Shown here piece by piece: positions 25,796-34,900 of a stretch of 64,000 nucleotides of DNA. The first letter of the stretch is position 1; each line of letters opens with the position of its first letter. Source of the DNA: Roseivirga sp. BDSF3-8. Its GTDB lineage: Bacteria; Bacteroidota; Bacteroidia; Cytophagales; Cyclobacteriaceae. The DNA lies in NCBI RefSeq assembly GCF_041449215.1, contig NZ_JBGNFV010000001.1, positions 310,001 to 374,000 of the forward strand, given 5' to 3'. Below the pieces are notes generated by a model. The model had not been told where the DNA came from. It saw nothing but the letters and a program-made list of their open reading frames with translations, and ran no database searches. Made by a program: the position numbers and the translations under genes.

Positions 25796-26047
25796 ACTTC
25801 AAACGATTGTTTGACAGTAAAATGGGAAATTATGCCTTAAACAAGCTACCGCTTATCAAAATACCACACTGTTACCTGCCTAAAATAACTAGCCGGGCTA
25901 TTGCAGGCGGAAGATATTCTTTTGTATCTAGCAAATAGAACCGACAGATAACCACTTTGCCATTAGGTGGTTAAAGTCACTAAAGAAACCCGATACATTT
26001 TACCTTTTCAGCTTACAAATCACTTAAAAAAAATTACGATCGATTAT

Positions 26048-27703
26048 ATGGCATTACCTGATAAATTTAAGCACCCCTACGCATTCGATCCTAAATACAA
26101 AAAACCTGTAGCCTACTTCTGTATGGAATTTGCCATAGACCAGGCCCTGAAGATTTACTCAGGCGGACTGGGCTTTCTGGCTGGTTCTCATATGCGCAGT
26201 GCCTATGAGCTTAAGCAAAATATGGTGGGAATAGGCATACTTTGGAAATATGGATACTATGACCAGGTCCGTAAAGGGGACCAGAGCATGGACAGCCTTT
26301 TTCAGGAGAAGTTTTATAGCTTTCTGGAAGATACAGGGTTGGTTTTCCAGGTTGATATTAATAACCATCCTGTTCATGTAAAGGCCTATTACCTTGCTCC
26401 CGATACCTTTGGCACGGTACCTATGTTCTTTTTGAGTACGGATCTGCCGGAAAACGATTACCTGGCCCGCACCACGTCGCATCGGCTTTATGATTCAGAC
26501 CCTAATGCCCGGGTGGCCCAGAGTATTTTGTTGGGAGCAGGAGGTGTCAGACTAATGGAAATCCTGGAGTATGAGCCTGCTACGTATCATATAAACGAGG
26601 CCCATGCCCTGCCAGCAGCCTTTTATCTTTACAATAAGTATAAGGATGTAAAAGAGGTAAGTAACCGTCTGACTTTTACCACCCATACCCCGGAAGCTGC
26701 AGGTAACGAAAAGCATGACATCCGGCTACTTGAAAAAATGAATTTCTTCTGCCATACGCCACTGGAAGAGGTGAAAAAGATTACCGGCCAGGAGGGTGAT
26801 GTCTTCGATCACTCTCTGGGTGCCCTAAGACTTGCCAGGCTCGCCAACGGCGTATCACGTATGCATGGGGAGGTGGCCCGTAAGATGTGGTCTGAATACC
26901 ATACCATAGCTCCCATCACTTCTATTACTAATGCCCAGAACCGGAAATACTGGCAGGATAAAGGCCTGGAAGAAGCGCTCAGAAAAAAAGACGATGTGGC
27001 TCTCAAAAGCCGCAAAAGGCACCTGAAATCTCAATTATTTCACCTGGTAGCCGACCAGACAGGCCAGTTATTTGATCCTGATGTGCTCACCATTGTGTGG
27101 GCAAGGCGTTTTGCAGAATATAAGCGCGCTGACCTTATTACCTCTATCGAAGAGCGCTTTCATAAACTGATCACGGACAAGGACCGCCCCGTACAGATTA
27201 TCTGGGCGGGCAAACCTTACCCCCAGGATTATAATGCCATTAGCATATTTAATAAGCTCGTTCATATGGGTAAGCAGTATAAAAACTGCAGTGTGTTAGT
27301 AGGATATGAGCTATGGCTGAGCAAACAGCTAAAAAAGGGGGCTGATGTATGGCTGAATAATCCCCGCGTAACCCGTGAAGCCTCCGGCACCAGCGGCATG
27401 ACCGCTGCTATGAACGGAGCAGTAAACCTGTCTACTAATGACGGATGGATTCCGGAGTTTGCCAAGCACGGCGTTAATAGTTTTGTGGTACCGCACGAGG
27501 ATAAGTATACTTCACAGCATGAACAGGACCGGTACGATGCCGAACAGCTACTGGATATTCTGGAAAACGAATTAATCCCTGCTTACTATGATAATCCGGC
27601 TAAATGGATAGGACTTATGAAAAGCAGTATGGAGGATATTCTGCCTTATTTTGACTCCGGCCGCATGGCGATCGAGTATTATGATAAGCTTTATCTGAGC
27701 TAA
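26048..27703 (+). CDS. Short alpha-glucan phosphorylase-like protein lacking the PLP lysine
   Basis: 551 aa from ATG 26048, which begins ALPDKFKHPYAFDPKYKKPVAYF as the short alpha-glucan phosphorylases do; a longer frame from 25967 adds an unrelated N-terminus. Family blocks include CMEFAIDQALKIYSGGLGFLAG, TTHTPEAAGNEKHD, TIVWARRFAEYKRADL and EASGTSGM. In phosphorylases that last block continues with the lysine that binds pyridoxal phosphate (GMK). Here it is Thr452 (GMTAAMNGA). Phosphorolysis by the PLP mechanism is therefore doubtful, and the protein may be a nucleotide-sugar glycosyltransferase or other alpha-glucan enzyme. It converges on trehalose-phosphatase, with a shared terminator between them. 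Confidence 0.75.
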   Translation: MALPDKFKHPYAFDPKYKKPVAYFCMEFAIDQALKIYSGGLGFLAGSHMRSAYELKQNMVGIGILWKYGYYDQVRKGDQSMDSLFQEKFYSFLEDTGLVFQVDINNHPVHVKAYYLAPDTFGTVPMFFLSTDLPENDYLARTTSHRLYDSDPNARVAQSILLGAGGVRLMEILEYEPATYHINEAHALPAAFYLYNKYKDVKEVSNRLTFTTHTPEAAGNEKHDIRLLEKMNFFCHTPLEEVKKITGQEGDVFDHSLGALRLARLANGVSRMHGEVARKMWSEYHTIAPITSITNAQNRKYWQDKGLEEALRKKDDVALKSRKRHLKSQLFHLVADQTGQLFDPDVLTIVWARRFAEYKRADLITSIEERFHKLITDKDRPVQIIWAGKPYPQDYNAISIFNKLVHMGKQYKNCSVLVGYELWLSKQLKKGADVWLNNPRVTREASGTSGMTAAMNGAVNLSTNDGWIPEFAKHGVNSFVVPHEDKYTSQHEQDRYDAEQLLDILENELIPAYYDNPAKWIGLMKSSMEDILPYFDSGRMAIEYYDKLYLS

Positions 27704-27709
27704 AATACA

Positions 27710-27738
27710 AGAGGCTGCCTTTAATACCGGCAGCCTCT
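27710..27738. terminator. Bidirectional terminator
   Basis: AGAGGCTGCC (27710-27719) and GGCAGCCTCT (27729-27738) form a 10-bp perfect stem with T-rich flanks on both strands, between the convergent phosphorylase-like and trehalose-phosphatase genes. Confidence 0.85.
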
Positions 27739-27764
27739 TTCTTTATCATTAACTGCACAAAGTT

Positions 27765-28577
27765 TCAGGGCAGCTTCTCCAGTAGTTTTTTCAACCACAG
27801 ATGCACCGCCGGAATATCCTCGAGGGCGTAATCCGCCTCTGTCTCTCGTCCATCCGGCCCCACAATTATCCCGAGTCCTTTGCCACCCAGAACCCGGAAT
27901 GCATCCTCATCTGTAAGGTCATCCCCCAGATAAAATACAGGTGTACTCTCCTTATCTACCTCAAATCTCTTAAGCAGCCAAAGGACAGCCTGCCCCTTGT
28001 CCCACTTCACATCAGGCTTAAGTTCATAGATTTTCTTGCCGCCAAGCATTTTTAACCGGCTATGCTGCTGCTTTTCTGCTTCTACTGCTTCTCTGACCTT
28101 ATCCACTTCTGTATCAGCAACATTCCGGTAGTGAATAGCTATCGCAAAACGCTTTCGCTCCACTAGCGCTCCTTTCACCCCGCTCAACTGCTTTTTCAGG
28201 CTGGCCTCTGCCTCGTCCAGCTCGGGAAGCATCTCTACAGCGGCGTCCAGGTGATCATGAAAACCACCGGGTCCACTTATGTCAAACCCATGGCTACCTG
28301 CATAATAGAGATCGGGCAACCCTACTTTCCGGGCTACGTCTGCCCTGTCACGCCCACTAACTACCGCCACATGCAAACCAGCCTGTTTAATTTTCACCAG
28401 GGTATCTTTTACTTCCGCAGGCAACGAGGCCTTTTCAGGGTCGTTTTCTATAGGAGCCAGGGTTCCGTCAAAGTCCAGAAATAGCACCGGCAGATTGTCC
28501 GGTTTTAGATTAAATCGTTCATCAAGAAGTGCCAGTGCATCAGGCAATTCCTTCAGGGGAGGATAGGGTTTTTCCAA
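27765..28577 (-). CDS. otsB: Trehalose-6-phosphate phosphatase
   Basis: A 270-aa HAD-family phosphatase that removes phosphate from trehalose 6-phosphate in the cytoplasm. Motif I is FLDFDGTLAPIENDP (nucleophile Asp in DFDGT), motif II is VSGRDR, and motif III/IV covers KGQAVLWLL and YLGDDLTDEDAF. Length fits the family. No OtsA synthase is in the window. The neighbouring phosphorylase-like protein lacking its PLP lysine could be functionally linked to trehalose or glucan metabolism, but that is speculation. It is transcribed alone, with terminators on both sides. Confidence 0.9.
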   Translation of the reverse strand: MEKPYPPLKELPDALALLDERFNLKPDNLPVLFLDFDGTLAPIENDPEKASLPAEVKDTLVKIKQAGLHVAVVSGRDRADVARKVGLPDLYYAGSHGFDISGPGGFHDHLDAAVEMLPELDEAEASLKKQLSGVKGALVERKRFAIAIHYRNVADTEVDKVREAVEAEKQQHSRLKMLGGKKIYELKPDVKWDKGQAVLWLLKRFEVDKESTPVFYLGDDLTDEDAFRVLGGKGLGIIVGPDGRETEADYALEDIPAVHLWLKKLLEKLP

Positions 28578-28605
28578 AACAGAATAGATTTAGTTTACAT
28601 CTAAT

Positions 28606-28641
28606 GCAAAAAAAAGCCGCAGCACGATGCAGGCTGCGGCT
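28606..28641 (-). terminator. Terminator of the dodecin gene
   Basis: On the minus strand AGCCGCAGC (28641-28633) pairs with GCTGCGGCT (28623-28615), followed by a run of T. It lies 38 bases after the dodecin stop and upstream of otsB, so the two genes are separate units. Confidence 0.85.
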
Positions 28642-28679
28642 GATTCAATCCAGGCATTTAGCCGGATTAAAATAGCTAA

Positions 28680-28883
28680 TTAATTATCAACCGTAAAGGA
28701 AATTTTAGCATTAACGCCATATGAAACGATTTTGTTACCGTCAACATTTCCGTTCATTTCCTTCACATACACTGATTTTATGTTGTTTACACTTTTTGAT
28801 GCTTCCGTTACAGCGTTTTGTGCAGCATCGTCAAAACTCTTTTCTGAAGTACCTATCACTTCAATGATCTTTACAATTGACAT
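28680..28883 (-). CDS. Dodecin
   Basis: A 67-aa flavin-binding storage/buffer protein that forms dodecamers. MSIVKIIEVIGTSEKSFDDAAQ and the C-terminal NGKI-type beta strands (GNKIVSYGVNAKISFTVDN) match the family. The ATG at 28883 is chosen because it gives the conserved MSIVK N-terminus; an upstream in-frame start at 28913 would add ten atypical residues. Ends at a strong terminator. Confidence 0.9.
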   Translation of the reverse strand: MSIVKIIEVIGTSEKSFDDAAQNAVTEASKSVNNIKSVYVKEMNGNVDGNKIVSYGVNAKISFTVDN

Positions 28884-29057
28884 AATAGTAGTTTTTAAGG
28901 TTAAAAAAATCATATAAAGCTATCCATCTGACAATTAAAGGATTAGCTCTTCTTAAGGAATCAATCAAATGGCTCTGTGTTTGAGGTACTTCCGCTTTTT
29001 TTCAAAAATCATCCGGCAGGTTGAATAAGTTGGCAAGCAAATTGCAAATGCTTAATC

Positions 29058-29537
29058 ATGAGACGCTATAACTACATGCTACTGCTTAAGAGACCTGGCT
29101 ATTTCCTACTGGTAATCAGCTCATTGTTTCTGCTGCTTTACCTTACTTCCTGTGAGTTTGAGCAGATAGGCCCCGAAGGACTGACTCGTACGGAAATGCT
29201 GGCAGGCATGCTCGGCTCTGACAAAGCCTGGGAACTACAGTATTTTACAGTAGACGGCCAGCGCATTTACCCCTCATACTGTGATGAGGATAATCTCACC
29301 ATTTTCGCCCACAATGGCAGCTATACGCTGGATCATGGCTATGAGAGCTGCTACCCTTCAGAGCCAGACAGCGAATACGGGCAGTGGTATTTTACTAATA
29401 ATGGCAATGATGTCATGATAGGAGTGAATGGTAACCGTTTTGAATACGAGATTCAGTCTCTAAGCAGTAACAGGCTTGAAATTGCCCTTTATTCATTGGG
29501 AAACCGTACAGTAAGTACTTTCAGAGCAGCCTATTAA
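29058..29537 (+). CDS. Small lipoprotein, lipocalin-like
   Basis: 159 aa with a long hydrophobic signal and lipobox YLTSC, so anchored in a membrane after cleavage. The mature part has KAWELQYFTVDGQRIYPSYCDEDNLTIF and WYFTNNGNDVMI, resembling the lipocalin-like (DUF5004-type) lipoproteins of Bacteroidota, in which a beta barrel is built around such strands. The start could lie at an internal Met (MLLLKRPGYF). Function unknown. It stands alone and is followed by a terminator-like hairpin. Confidence 0.7.
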   Translation: MRRYNYMLLLKRPGYFLLVISSLFLLLYLTSCEFEQIGPEGLTRTEMLAGMLGSDKAWELQYFTVDGQRIYPSYCDEDNLTIFAHNGSYTLDHGYESCYPSEPDSEYGQWYFTNNGNDVMIGVNGNRFEYEIQSLSSNRLEIALYSLGNRTVSTFRAAY

Positions 29538-29578
29538 TTAGCATAAGACGATTATAGATAGATTTGGAATAATGAATT

Positions 29579-29610
29579 AGCCCTCTGCTTCTGGCAGGAG
29601 GCTTTTTTAT
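29579..29610 (+). terminator. Probable terminator of the lipoprotein gene
   Basis: AGCCCTCTGC (29579-29588) and GCAGGAGGCT (29594-29603) form a stem with two central mismatches, followed by TTTTTA. Confidence 0.65.
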
Positions 29611-29760
29611 AGGATAAGCTTGTCTGAGCCCCACCCTTTTAGATTCTGATAAGATATTTTCACAAAAACGTATAATTTTACACCTGTCAGCGTTGACAAC
29701 CACGTGCCGGGTGCATTGCAACATTCGCCCCGGCCAGGCATTAATATGTAAAGAGCACGA

Positions 29761-30729
29761 ATGAAATTCCTCTATTCTTTAGACTGGAACGTACTCATAT
29801 TCGTACCCATTTTTCTGGCGCTGTACCTTGCCTACCTGTTTCGCATGGGACAGATCGGGAGGTATATCTCAACCAGTTGGGGCGTAATCACCTTTAAGTT
29901 GCTGCTACGGGCAGCCTACATAGGCCTTATCTTCATTGCCATACTGGGCCCCTCCTTTGGGGAAACCAAAAAGGAGATCCAATCTGTAGGTAAGGACATC
30001 ATGATTGCCGTAGACCTGAGCCGCTCCATGGATGCTATGGACATACAGCCCAGCCGACTGCAGAAAACCAAGTTTGAACTTAAGCGTATAGCGGATGCCT
30101 TTGGCGGTGACCGCATAGGCCTGGTCATATTCAGCAGCAGTGCCTATATGCAATGCCCCCTTACATACGATGGCAGTGCCCTCAATCTCTTTATCGAGAC
30201 ACTTAGTACCGACCTGGTGCCCAATAGTGGCACGGACTTTGGCCCGCCCCTGCGCATGTCACTGGATAAACTAATGGAAGACTCAGAACCCGGCACCGGC
30301 ACACGCAGTAAAATCATACTGCTCATAAGTGACGGAGAGGACTTTGGCGACAATACTAGTGAGATAGCCAACGAGATACAGACCAATGGCATAAGCCTGT
30401 ATACCCTGGGCGTAGGTACTGAAGAAGGCGCACGGGTCCCTACCCCGCGCGGTTTCCTGGTAGACAAGCAGGGCCAGTTCGTTATCAGTAAGCTCATGCC
30501 AGGTGACCTGAAGAGCCTGGCTCAGAACTCCGGTGGCGAATACTACGAAATCTCGGGAGCCAGAAACGATGTAAGCCGCCTTATCAATACCATAGCCAGC
30601 ATAGAAGGCGAGGTAAGAGATGTGCGGCAGGTAGATACGGAGTCTAATAAGTATATTTATTTCCTTGGCCTGGCCCTGGCACTCATAGCCCTTGATATGA
30701 TGTTGAACCTGAAAGCGGTACGGGTATGA
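29761..30729 (+). CDS. batB: BatB-like VWA-domain membrane protein
   Basis: A 322-aa aerotolerance-type protein. Two N-terminal transmembrane helices (about residues 10-27 and 44-63) and one C-terminal (about 295-315) flank a von Willebrand A domain with a full MIDAS: DLSRSMD at Asp85, a threonine in SGTDFG, and SDGEDFGD. Together with the following two genes (overlaps ATGA at 30726-30729 and 31370-31373) it is the second half of the Bat operon. BatA and the MoxR ATPase are not present upstream, so the operon is split here. Exact role in Bacteroidota is unsettled; envelope stress or macromolecule assembly is proposed. Confidence 0.85.
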   Translation: MKFLYSLDWNVLIFVPIFLALYLAYLFRMGQIGRYISTSWGVITFKLLLRAAYIGLIFIAILGPSFGETKKEIQSVGKDIMIAVDLSRSMDAMDIQPSRLQKTKFELKRIADAFGGDRIGLVIFSSSAYMQCPLTYDGSALNLFIETLSTDLVPNSGTDFGPPLRMSLDKLMEDSEPGTGTRSKIILLISDGEDFGDNTSEIANEIQTNGISLYTLGVGTEEGARVPTPRGFLVDKQGQFVISKLMPGDLKSLAQNSGGEYYEISGARNDVSRLINTIASIEGEVRDVRQVDTESNKYIYFLGLALALIALDMMLNLKAVRV

Positions 30730-31373
30730 GAAATGAGATAATAGCCATTTGCCTCCTGATAGTGGCACTTTACGGTTGCGACAGTAAAAATATATTTACC
30801 GAAGTACCGGATTTTAACGCGCAAAAGAATTTTGCTGCTGCCTCTTACATACAAGGTGAATACGACACGGCTGCCTATGTATATGGCTACCTGACAGACA
30901 GTGCCGGCTACCTGGCACCTATGCTTAAACTAAACCAGGCCAGCGCTCTGTACCAGGCGGAAGACACTGCCGCTGCCCGCAAGCAATACGAGCAACTGCT
31001 GGACAGCCAGGATAGCACTATCCAATCACAGGCATATAATCAACTGGGTATAATGGCTTTAAAAACGGACAAAACAGAAGACCGTAGCCTCAATCTGTTT
31101 AAAAATGCCCTGCTCACGAACCCTGACAACGAACTGGCACGTTATAATTACGAAATCATAAAGATGTACGCTGACCTGATTAGTCCAGACGAGCCAAGCG
31201 ATTTTGCTAAGGAGCTAAAGGAGATGAGTGACAAGCTAGTGTCTGAACACCGCTTTGGAGAGGCCTATCGGCTAATGATGCAAGGCCTGAAAATGGATGT
31301 GACCGTACAACAATATATGGACTATATCCAGCGCCTGGGAGACATCACAGAAATAGAAGAAAATCAACCATGA
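30726..31373 (+). CDS. BatC-like TPR lipoprotein
   Basis: 215 aa with a lipoprotein signal (LLIVALYGC) and TPR-like repeats (about residues 35-170) including LKLNQASALYQAEDTAAARKQYEQLL. Starts four bases inside the BatB stop and overlaps the next gene likewise, so translation is coupled. TPR proteins in Bat operons are thought to scaffold the VWA partners on the periplasmic face of the membrane. Confidence 0.8.
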   Translation: MRNEIIAICLLIVALYGCDSKNIFTEVPDFNAQKNFAAASYIQGEYDTAAYVYGYLTDSAGYLAPMLKLNQASALYQAEDTAAARKQYEQLLDSQDSTIQSQAYNQLGIMALKTDKTEDRSLNLFKNALLTNPDNELARYNYEIIKMYADLISPDEPSDFAKELKEMSDKLVSEHRFGEAYRLMMQGLKMDVTVQQYMDYIQRLGDITEIEENQP

Positions 31374-32110
31374 GAATAGTCAGTATTCTTTTACTTATAA
31401 TCTGCATGGCCGGTACCACTTCTGCACAGAATGTAGCCTCAGCCGGCACAGGCAGCCCCTCTGGTTACTTTAATAATGCCGCCACCCAGCACATAACCGG
31501 TGATAGCCAGGCCGCGCTGCAAACCGCCCTGACAGGCCTGCGCCAGTACCCTAACGACCGCAAACTACGCGAGCTGGTGGATAAACTGCAGAAGGAGCAG
31601 CAACAGCAGCAAAAAGAACAGGAACAGCAGGAGCAGGAAGAAAAAGACCAGCAAGAGAAAGAGGAGCAGGACGGAAAGGAGCAGAACCCCCAGGATGGCG
31701 AACAAAACGAGCAGCAGAACCAGGAGGGCGAGGAAGAACAACAGGACCAGGAAGGTCAGCAGGAAGAGGAGCAACAGCAAAACCAGCAACAGCAGGGTAA
31801 GGATGGCGAGCAGGGAGAAGACGGCGAGCAAAGCCAGGAAGAGTCTGAAGCACAGGATGGTGAAAAAAGTGACCAGCAGGGCACTCCCGATGAGTCTGTG
31901 ACGGAAGCCGGCGAAGAGGGTGAGGAAAGTGACGAAGAAGGCGAGGAAGCCCTCAGGCAACGTACCCTGCAAAAACTCAAGGACATGAATATGACCGAAG
32001 AGAAAGCACGCATGATATTAGAGGCCATGCGTAATGCTGAAATACAGTATATTCAGCAGCGCAAAAGAAAAGCCCCCCGAAAAAGAGACAATAGTAAGCC
32101 CGACTGGTAA
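31370..32110 (+). CDS. BatC/BatE-region protein with Gln/Glu low-complexity centre
   Basis: 246 aa: signal peptide (MRIVSILLLIICMAGTTSAQ), a TPR-like piece (GDSQAALQTALTGLRQYPNDRKL), about 120 residues almost wholly Gln, Glu, Asp and Gly, then a folded basic C-terminus (TEEKARMILEAMRNAEIQYIQQRKRK). The C-terminal block is the one found in the last TPR gene of Bat operons. The low-complexity run is encoded by repetitive CAG/GAG/GAA codons and is prone to length change. Ends the operon. Confidence 0.8.
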   Translation: MRIVSILLLIICMAGTTSAQNVASAGTGSPSGYFNNAATQHITGDSQAALQTALTGLRQYPNDRKLRELVDKLQKEQQQQQKEQEQQEQEEKDQQEKEEQDGKEQNPQDGEQNEQQNQEGEEEQQDQEGQQEEEQQQNQQQQGKDGEQGEDGEQSQEESEAQDGEKSDQQGTPDESVTEAGEEGEESDEEGEEALRQRTLQKLKDMNMTEEKARMILEAMRNAEIQYIQQRKRKAPRKRDNSKPDW

Positions 32111-32138
32111 GCCTGCCTGCTAATTCCTCTTTATTTTT

Positions 32139-32146
32139 TATCTTCG
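32139..32146 (+). promoter_or_regulatory. Probable -7 box of the thiolase gene
   Basis: TATCTTCG, one mismatch from TAnnTTTG, lies 42 bases before the ATG at 32188. No clear -33 box. Confidence 0.35.
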
Positions 32147-32187
32147 CAACCGTTTGCAAATCATTAGTACCGCAAAAAACTCAATCA

Positions 32188-33369
32188 ATGAAAGAAGTAT
32201 ATATCGTTTCGGCCGTAAGAACCCCCATAGGAAGCTTTGGAGGTAGTCTTGCCTCTATTGCAGCGACTGACCTGGGAGCTGCTGCTCTGAAAGGCGCAAT
32301 GGAAAAGGCCGGGATTCAGCCCGATGTAGTAGAAGAAGTATTTATGGGTAATGTATGCTCGGCCAACCTGGGCCAGGCTCCTGCCCGCCAGGCGGCCGTA
32401 AAAGCCGGTCTTGGCTATAACGTACCTTGTACCACAGTTAATAAGGTATGTTCTTCCGGTATGAAGTCGGTAATGATAGGTGCCCAGTCCATCATGCTCG
32501 GCCAGAATGATGTGGTACTTGCCGGTGGTATGGAAAGCATGTCTAACATCCCCTACTATGTGGCCAAGGCACGCTACGGCTACAAGTACGGTCACGGTGA
32601 GCTTACAGATGGTCTGCTGAAAGACGGCCTGTGGGAGCCTTACTATAACTTCCCTATGGGTAACTGTGCTGACAATACAGCAAAGGAAATGTGCATCAGC
32701 CGTGAAGAGCAGGACGAATACGCCATCAATAGCTACAAGCGCGTAGCCACTGCTACCGACGCCGGCTATTTCAAAAATGAAATCGTGCCGGTAGCTGTAC
32801 CCCAGCGCAAAGGTGACCCAGTGATGGTAGAAGAGGACGAGGAGTACAAGAACGTACGCTTCGAAAAGATTCCTGCCCTGCGCCCTGTATTTGACAAAGA
32901 AGGGACCGTAACCGCTGCAAACGCGTCTACTATTAATGACGGCGCCTCCGGCCTTGTACTTGTAAGCAAAGAAAAAGCAGAGGAACTTGGCCTCAAGCCT
33001 ATCGCCAAAATCCTCGGATTTGGTGACGCTGCTCAGGATCCTATCTGGTTTACCACCTCTCCTGCCCTGGCTATTCCTAAAGCAATGAAAATGGCGGGTG
33101 TGGATAAGAGCAACGTGGACTACTACGAGATCAACGAAGCATTCTCAGCAGTAGCCATCGCCAACCAGAAAAAACTGGAACTGGATATGGATAAGCTGAA
33201 CGTATTCGGTGGAGCCGTAGCGCTAGGTCACCCTCTCGGAGCTTCCGGTGCCCGTATCATTACCACCCTGGCCAATGTGCTTAACCAGAAAGACGCCACT
33301 ATCGGTGTCGCTGGTATCTGTAATGGTGGTGGTGGTGCCTCTGCCATCGTAATCGAGCGCATGAACTAA
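32188..33369 (+). CDS. Acetyl-CoA C-acetyltransferase (thiolase)
   Basis: A 393-aa thiolase that joins or splits acyl-CoA and acetyl-CoA in the cytoplasm. Active-site residues are visible: Cys88 in NKVCSSGMKS, His in GHPLGASG (around residue 349) and Cys in CNGGGG (around residue 379). NEAFSAVA is also present. Length and motifs fit the AtoB/PhaA biosynthetic or ketone-body type rather than FadA, but substrate preference cannot be settled from sequence. Monocistronic, bounded by a terminator. Confidence 0.92.
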   Translation: MKEVYIVSAVRTPIGSFGGSLASIAATDLGAAALKGAMEKAGIQPDVVEEVFMGNVCSANLGQAPARQAAVKAGLGYNVPCTTVNKVCSSGMKSVMIGAQSIMLGQNDVVLAGGMESMSNIPYYVAKARYGYKYGHGELTDGLLKDGLWEPYYNFPMGNCADNTAKEMCISREEQDEYAINSYKRVATATDAGYFKNEIVPVAVPQRKGDPVMVEEDEEYKNVRFEKIPALRPVFDKEGTVTAANASTINDGASGLVLVSKEKAEELGLKPIAKILGFGDAAQDPIWFTTSPALAIPKAMKMAGVDKSNVDYYEINEAFSAVAIANQKKLELDMDKLNVFGGAVALGHPLGASGARIITTLANVLNQKDATIGVAGICNGGGGASAIVIERMN

Positions 33370-33395
33370 GCGACTTATACCCTGATAATACTGAT

Positions 33396-33426
33396 CCCCG
33401 GCCTTACCCGCCGGGGATTTTTTTAT
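33396..33426 (+). terminator. Terminator of the thiolase gene
   Basis: CCCCGG (33396-33401) pairs with CCGGGG (33411-33416), then A and a run of eight T. Strong Rho-independent shape. Confidence 0.85.
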
Positions 33427-33510
33427 GTATATTCTGTAATTTCTACCGGCATGAGCCTAAATTTTGCCTGAATGCAATTTTTCGGGGCAGAGTTTGTTTA
33501 TTTATACACT

Positions 33511-34836
33511 ATGAGCCGACTACTTCTTATCACCCTTTTCACATGCCTCTGCCTGCCGGCACTCGCCCAGACAGAGATACGCACCTATTACGAAAATATC
33601 GACGGCAGGCCCCTCCGCGAGCGGTATGTCATACTGAATAGCGATAGTACCATGATAGATGGCCTGTACGTTCGCTTTTACCCCGAGGGCGATACCATGG
33701 CTACTGTCATGTTCGATAAAGGACAGAAGACAGGCCACTTCTTAGAATATTATCCCGGCGGACAATTGCAGCGCAAGACCGGCTTTGAGAGCGGAGAGCG
33801 AAACGGTCCCTTTATAGTATACAACGAGACAGGAGATATCTGGCAGAAAGGCTATTACCAGGATGGTGAGCTATCCGACTCCCTTATGGTATATAATCCC
33901 GATGGCACTATCAAAAGCACCACCATGTTTCAAGCCGGTGCCCCGGAAGGCGAGGTCAAGGAATATTACCCTGACGGTATCCTTAAGGAACTGATCACCT
34001 ACAGCGGAGGCAAACAAAACGGCCCCGCCAAACGCTACTACCGTGACGGCAGCCTGCAGTCGGAGGCCACCTTCCAAAACGGCACCATTGTCGGAGAATC
34101 CCGTACCTACTACCCCGGCGGCCAACTGGAGAAGGTGATGACAATGAGTGAGGACGGGCAGTCCGCCACTTTTAAAAGCTACTATAAATCCGGCAAACTA
34201 AATACGGAAGGTGCCTACGCGCGGGGCCAGCTACATGGTAAAGTGACCAGGTATTATGAGAACGGCCAGCCGGAGCGCAGTATAACCTATCAATATGGCA
34301 CCCCTACCGGTGAAGTCATTACCTATTATGAGGACGGCAGCATCATGTACCGCACTAACTATACTAAAGGGGATCAGGAGTATACAGTAAAAGCCTACTA
34401 TGAAGACGGCACCCTCAAAAGCGATGCGGCGTATGTACAAAAAGACCAGCCCCACGGCACGTTTACTTCATATAACCCGGATGGATCACTGGCCTCGGTG
34501 ATCGAGTACAATAAGGGAAAGATATCCGGTGAGGTAAAACTATATGACGATAAGGGAAGACTACAGGCTACGGAAGCTTACCAAAATGGCGTGAAAGTAG
34601 GAGAACAACTGGTCTACTATCCCGACATGGGCCAGAAAAAAGAGGTGGTGGTCTACAGTAATAATAAGATGCACGGCCCCACCAGGCAGTGGTATCCTGA
34701 CGGTACCCTAAGAATGGAAGGAGAGTACGCAGGAAACCGTAAAGCAGGTGAATGGAAGTATTACACTGAGGCTGGTAAGCTGCAAAAAACAGAGGTTTAC
34801 CGCCGTGGCGAACTTGTAGAAACACGGGAGGAGTGA
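33511..34836 (+). CDS. Secreted MORN/YwqK-like repeat protein
   Basis: 441 aa from ATG 33511, which gives a clean signal peptide ([20 protein letters not shown]); an upstream start at 33472 would bury it. The mature protein is about 16 tandem 22-24-residue repeats of the form G-x-YYPDG-L-x-x-x-Y-x-x-G, as in toxin-antitoxin YwqK-type or MORN-variant proteins of Bacteroidota. These form elongated beta sheets exposed at the surface or periplasm. Function unknown; binding or scaffolding is likely. Repeat number may vary among strains. Confidence 0.75.
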   Translation: MSRLLLITLFTCLCLPALAQTEIRTYYENIDGRPLRERYVILNSDSTMIDGLYVRFYPEGDTMATVMFDKGQKTGHFLEYYPGGQLQRKTGFESGERNGPFIVYNETGDIWQKGYYQDGELSDSLMVYNPDGTIKSTTMFQAGAPEGEVKEYYPDGILKELITYSGGKQNGPAKRYYRDGSLQSEATFQNGTIVGESRTYYPGGQLEKVMTMSEDGQSATFKSYYKSGKLNTEGAYARGQLHGKVTRYYENGQPERSITYQYGTPTGEVITYYEDGSIMYRTNYTKGDQEYTVKAYYEDGTLKSDAAYVQKDQPHGTFTSYNPDGSLASVIEYNKGKISGEVKLYDDKGRLQATEAYQNGVKVGEQLVYYPDMGQKKEVVVYSNNKMHGPTRQWYPDGTLRMEGEYAGNRKAGEWKYYTEAGKLQKTEVYRRGELVETREE

Positions 34837-34886
34837 AAAATCCTGTAGTCCCTGCATTTTACATTTTTTTAATACACCCCCTTGTC

Positions 34887-34894
34887 TAACTTTG
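34887..34894 (+). promoter_or_regulatory. -7 box of purC
   Basis: TAACTTTG is a perfect TAnnTTTG and ends six bases before the ATG at 34901, so the transcript would begin at or very near the start codon (almost leaderless). Confidence 0.5.
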
Positions 34895-34900
34895 CAGCCG

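Noticed and set aside
31551-32028. Long minus-strand and shifted frames opposite the Gln/Glu-rich gene
   Set aside because: Low-complexity codon repeats keep other frames open; Leu- or Ser-only products are artefacts.
29761-32110. A complete Bat operon with MoxR and BatA
   Set aside because: Only BatB and the two TPR genes are present; upstream is an unrelated lipoprotein with its own terminator.
33472-33510. Earlier start for the MORN-like protein
   Set aside because: It would place 13 residues before a clear signal peptide; ATG 33511 is preferred.
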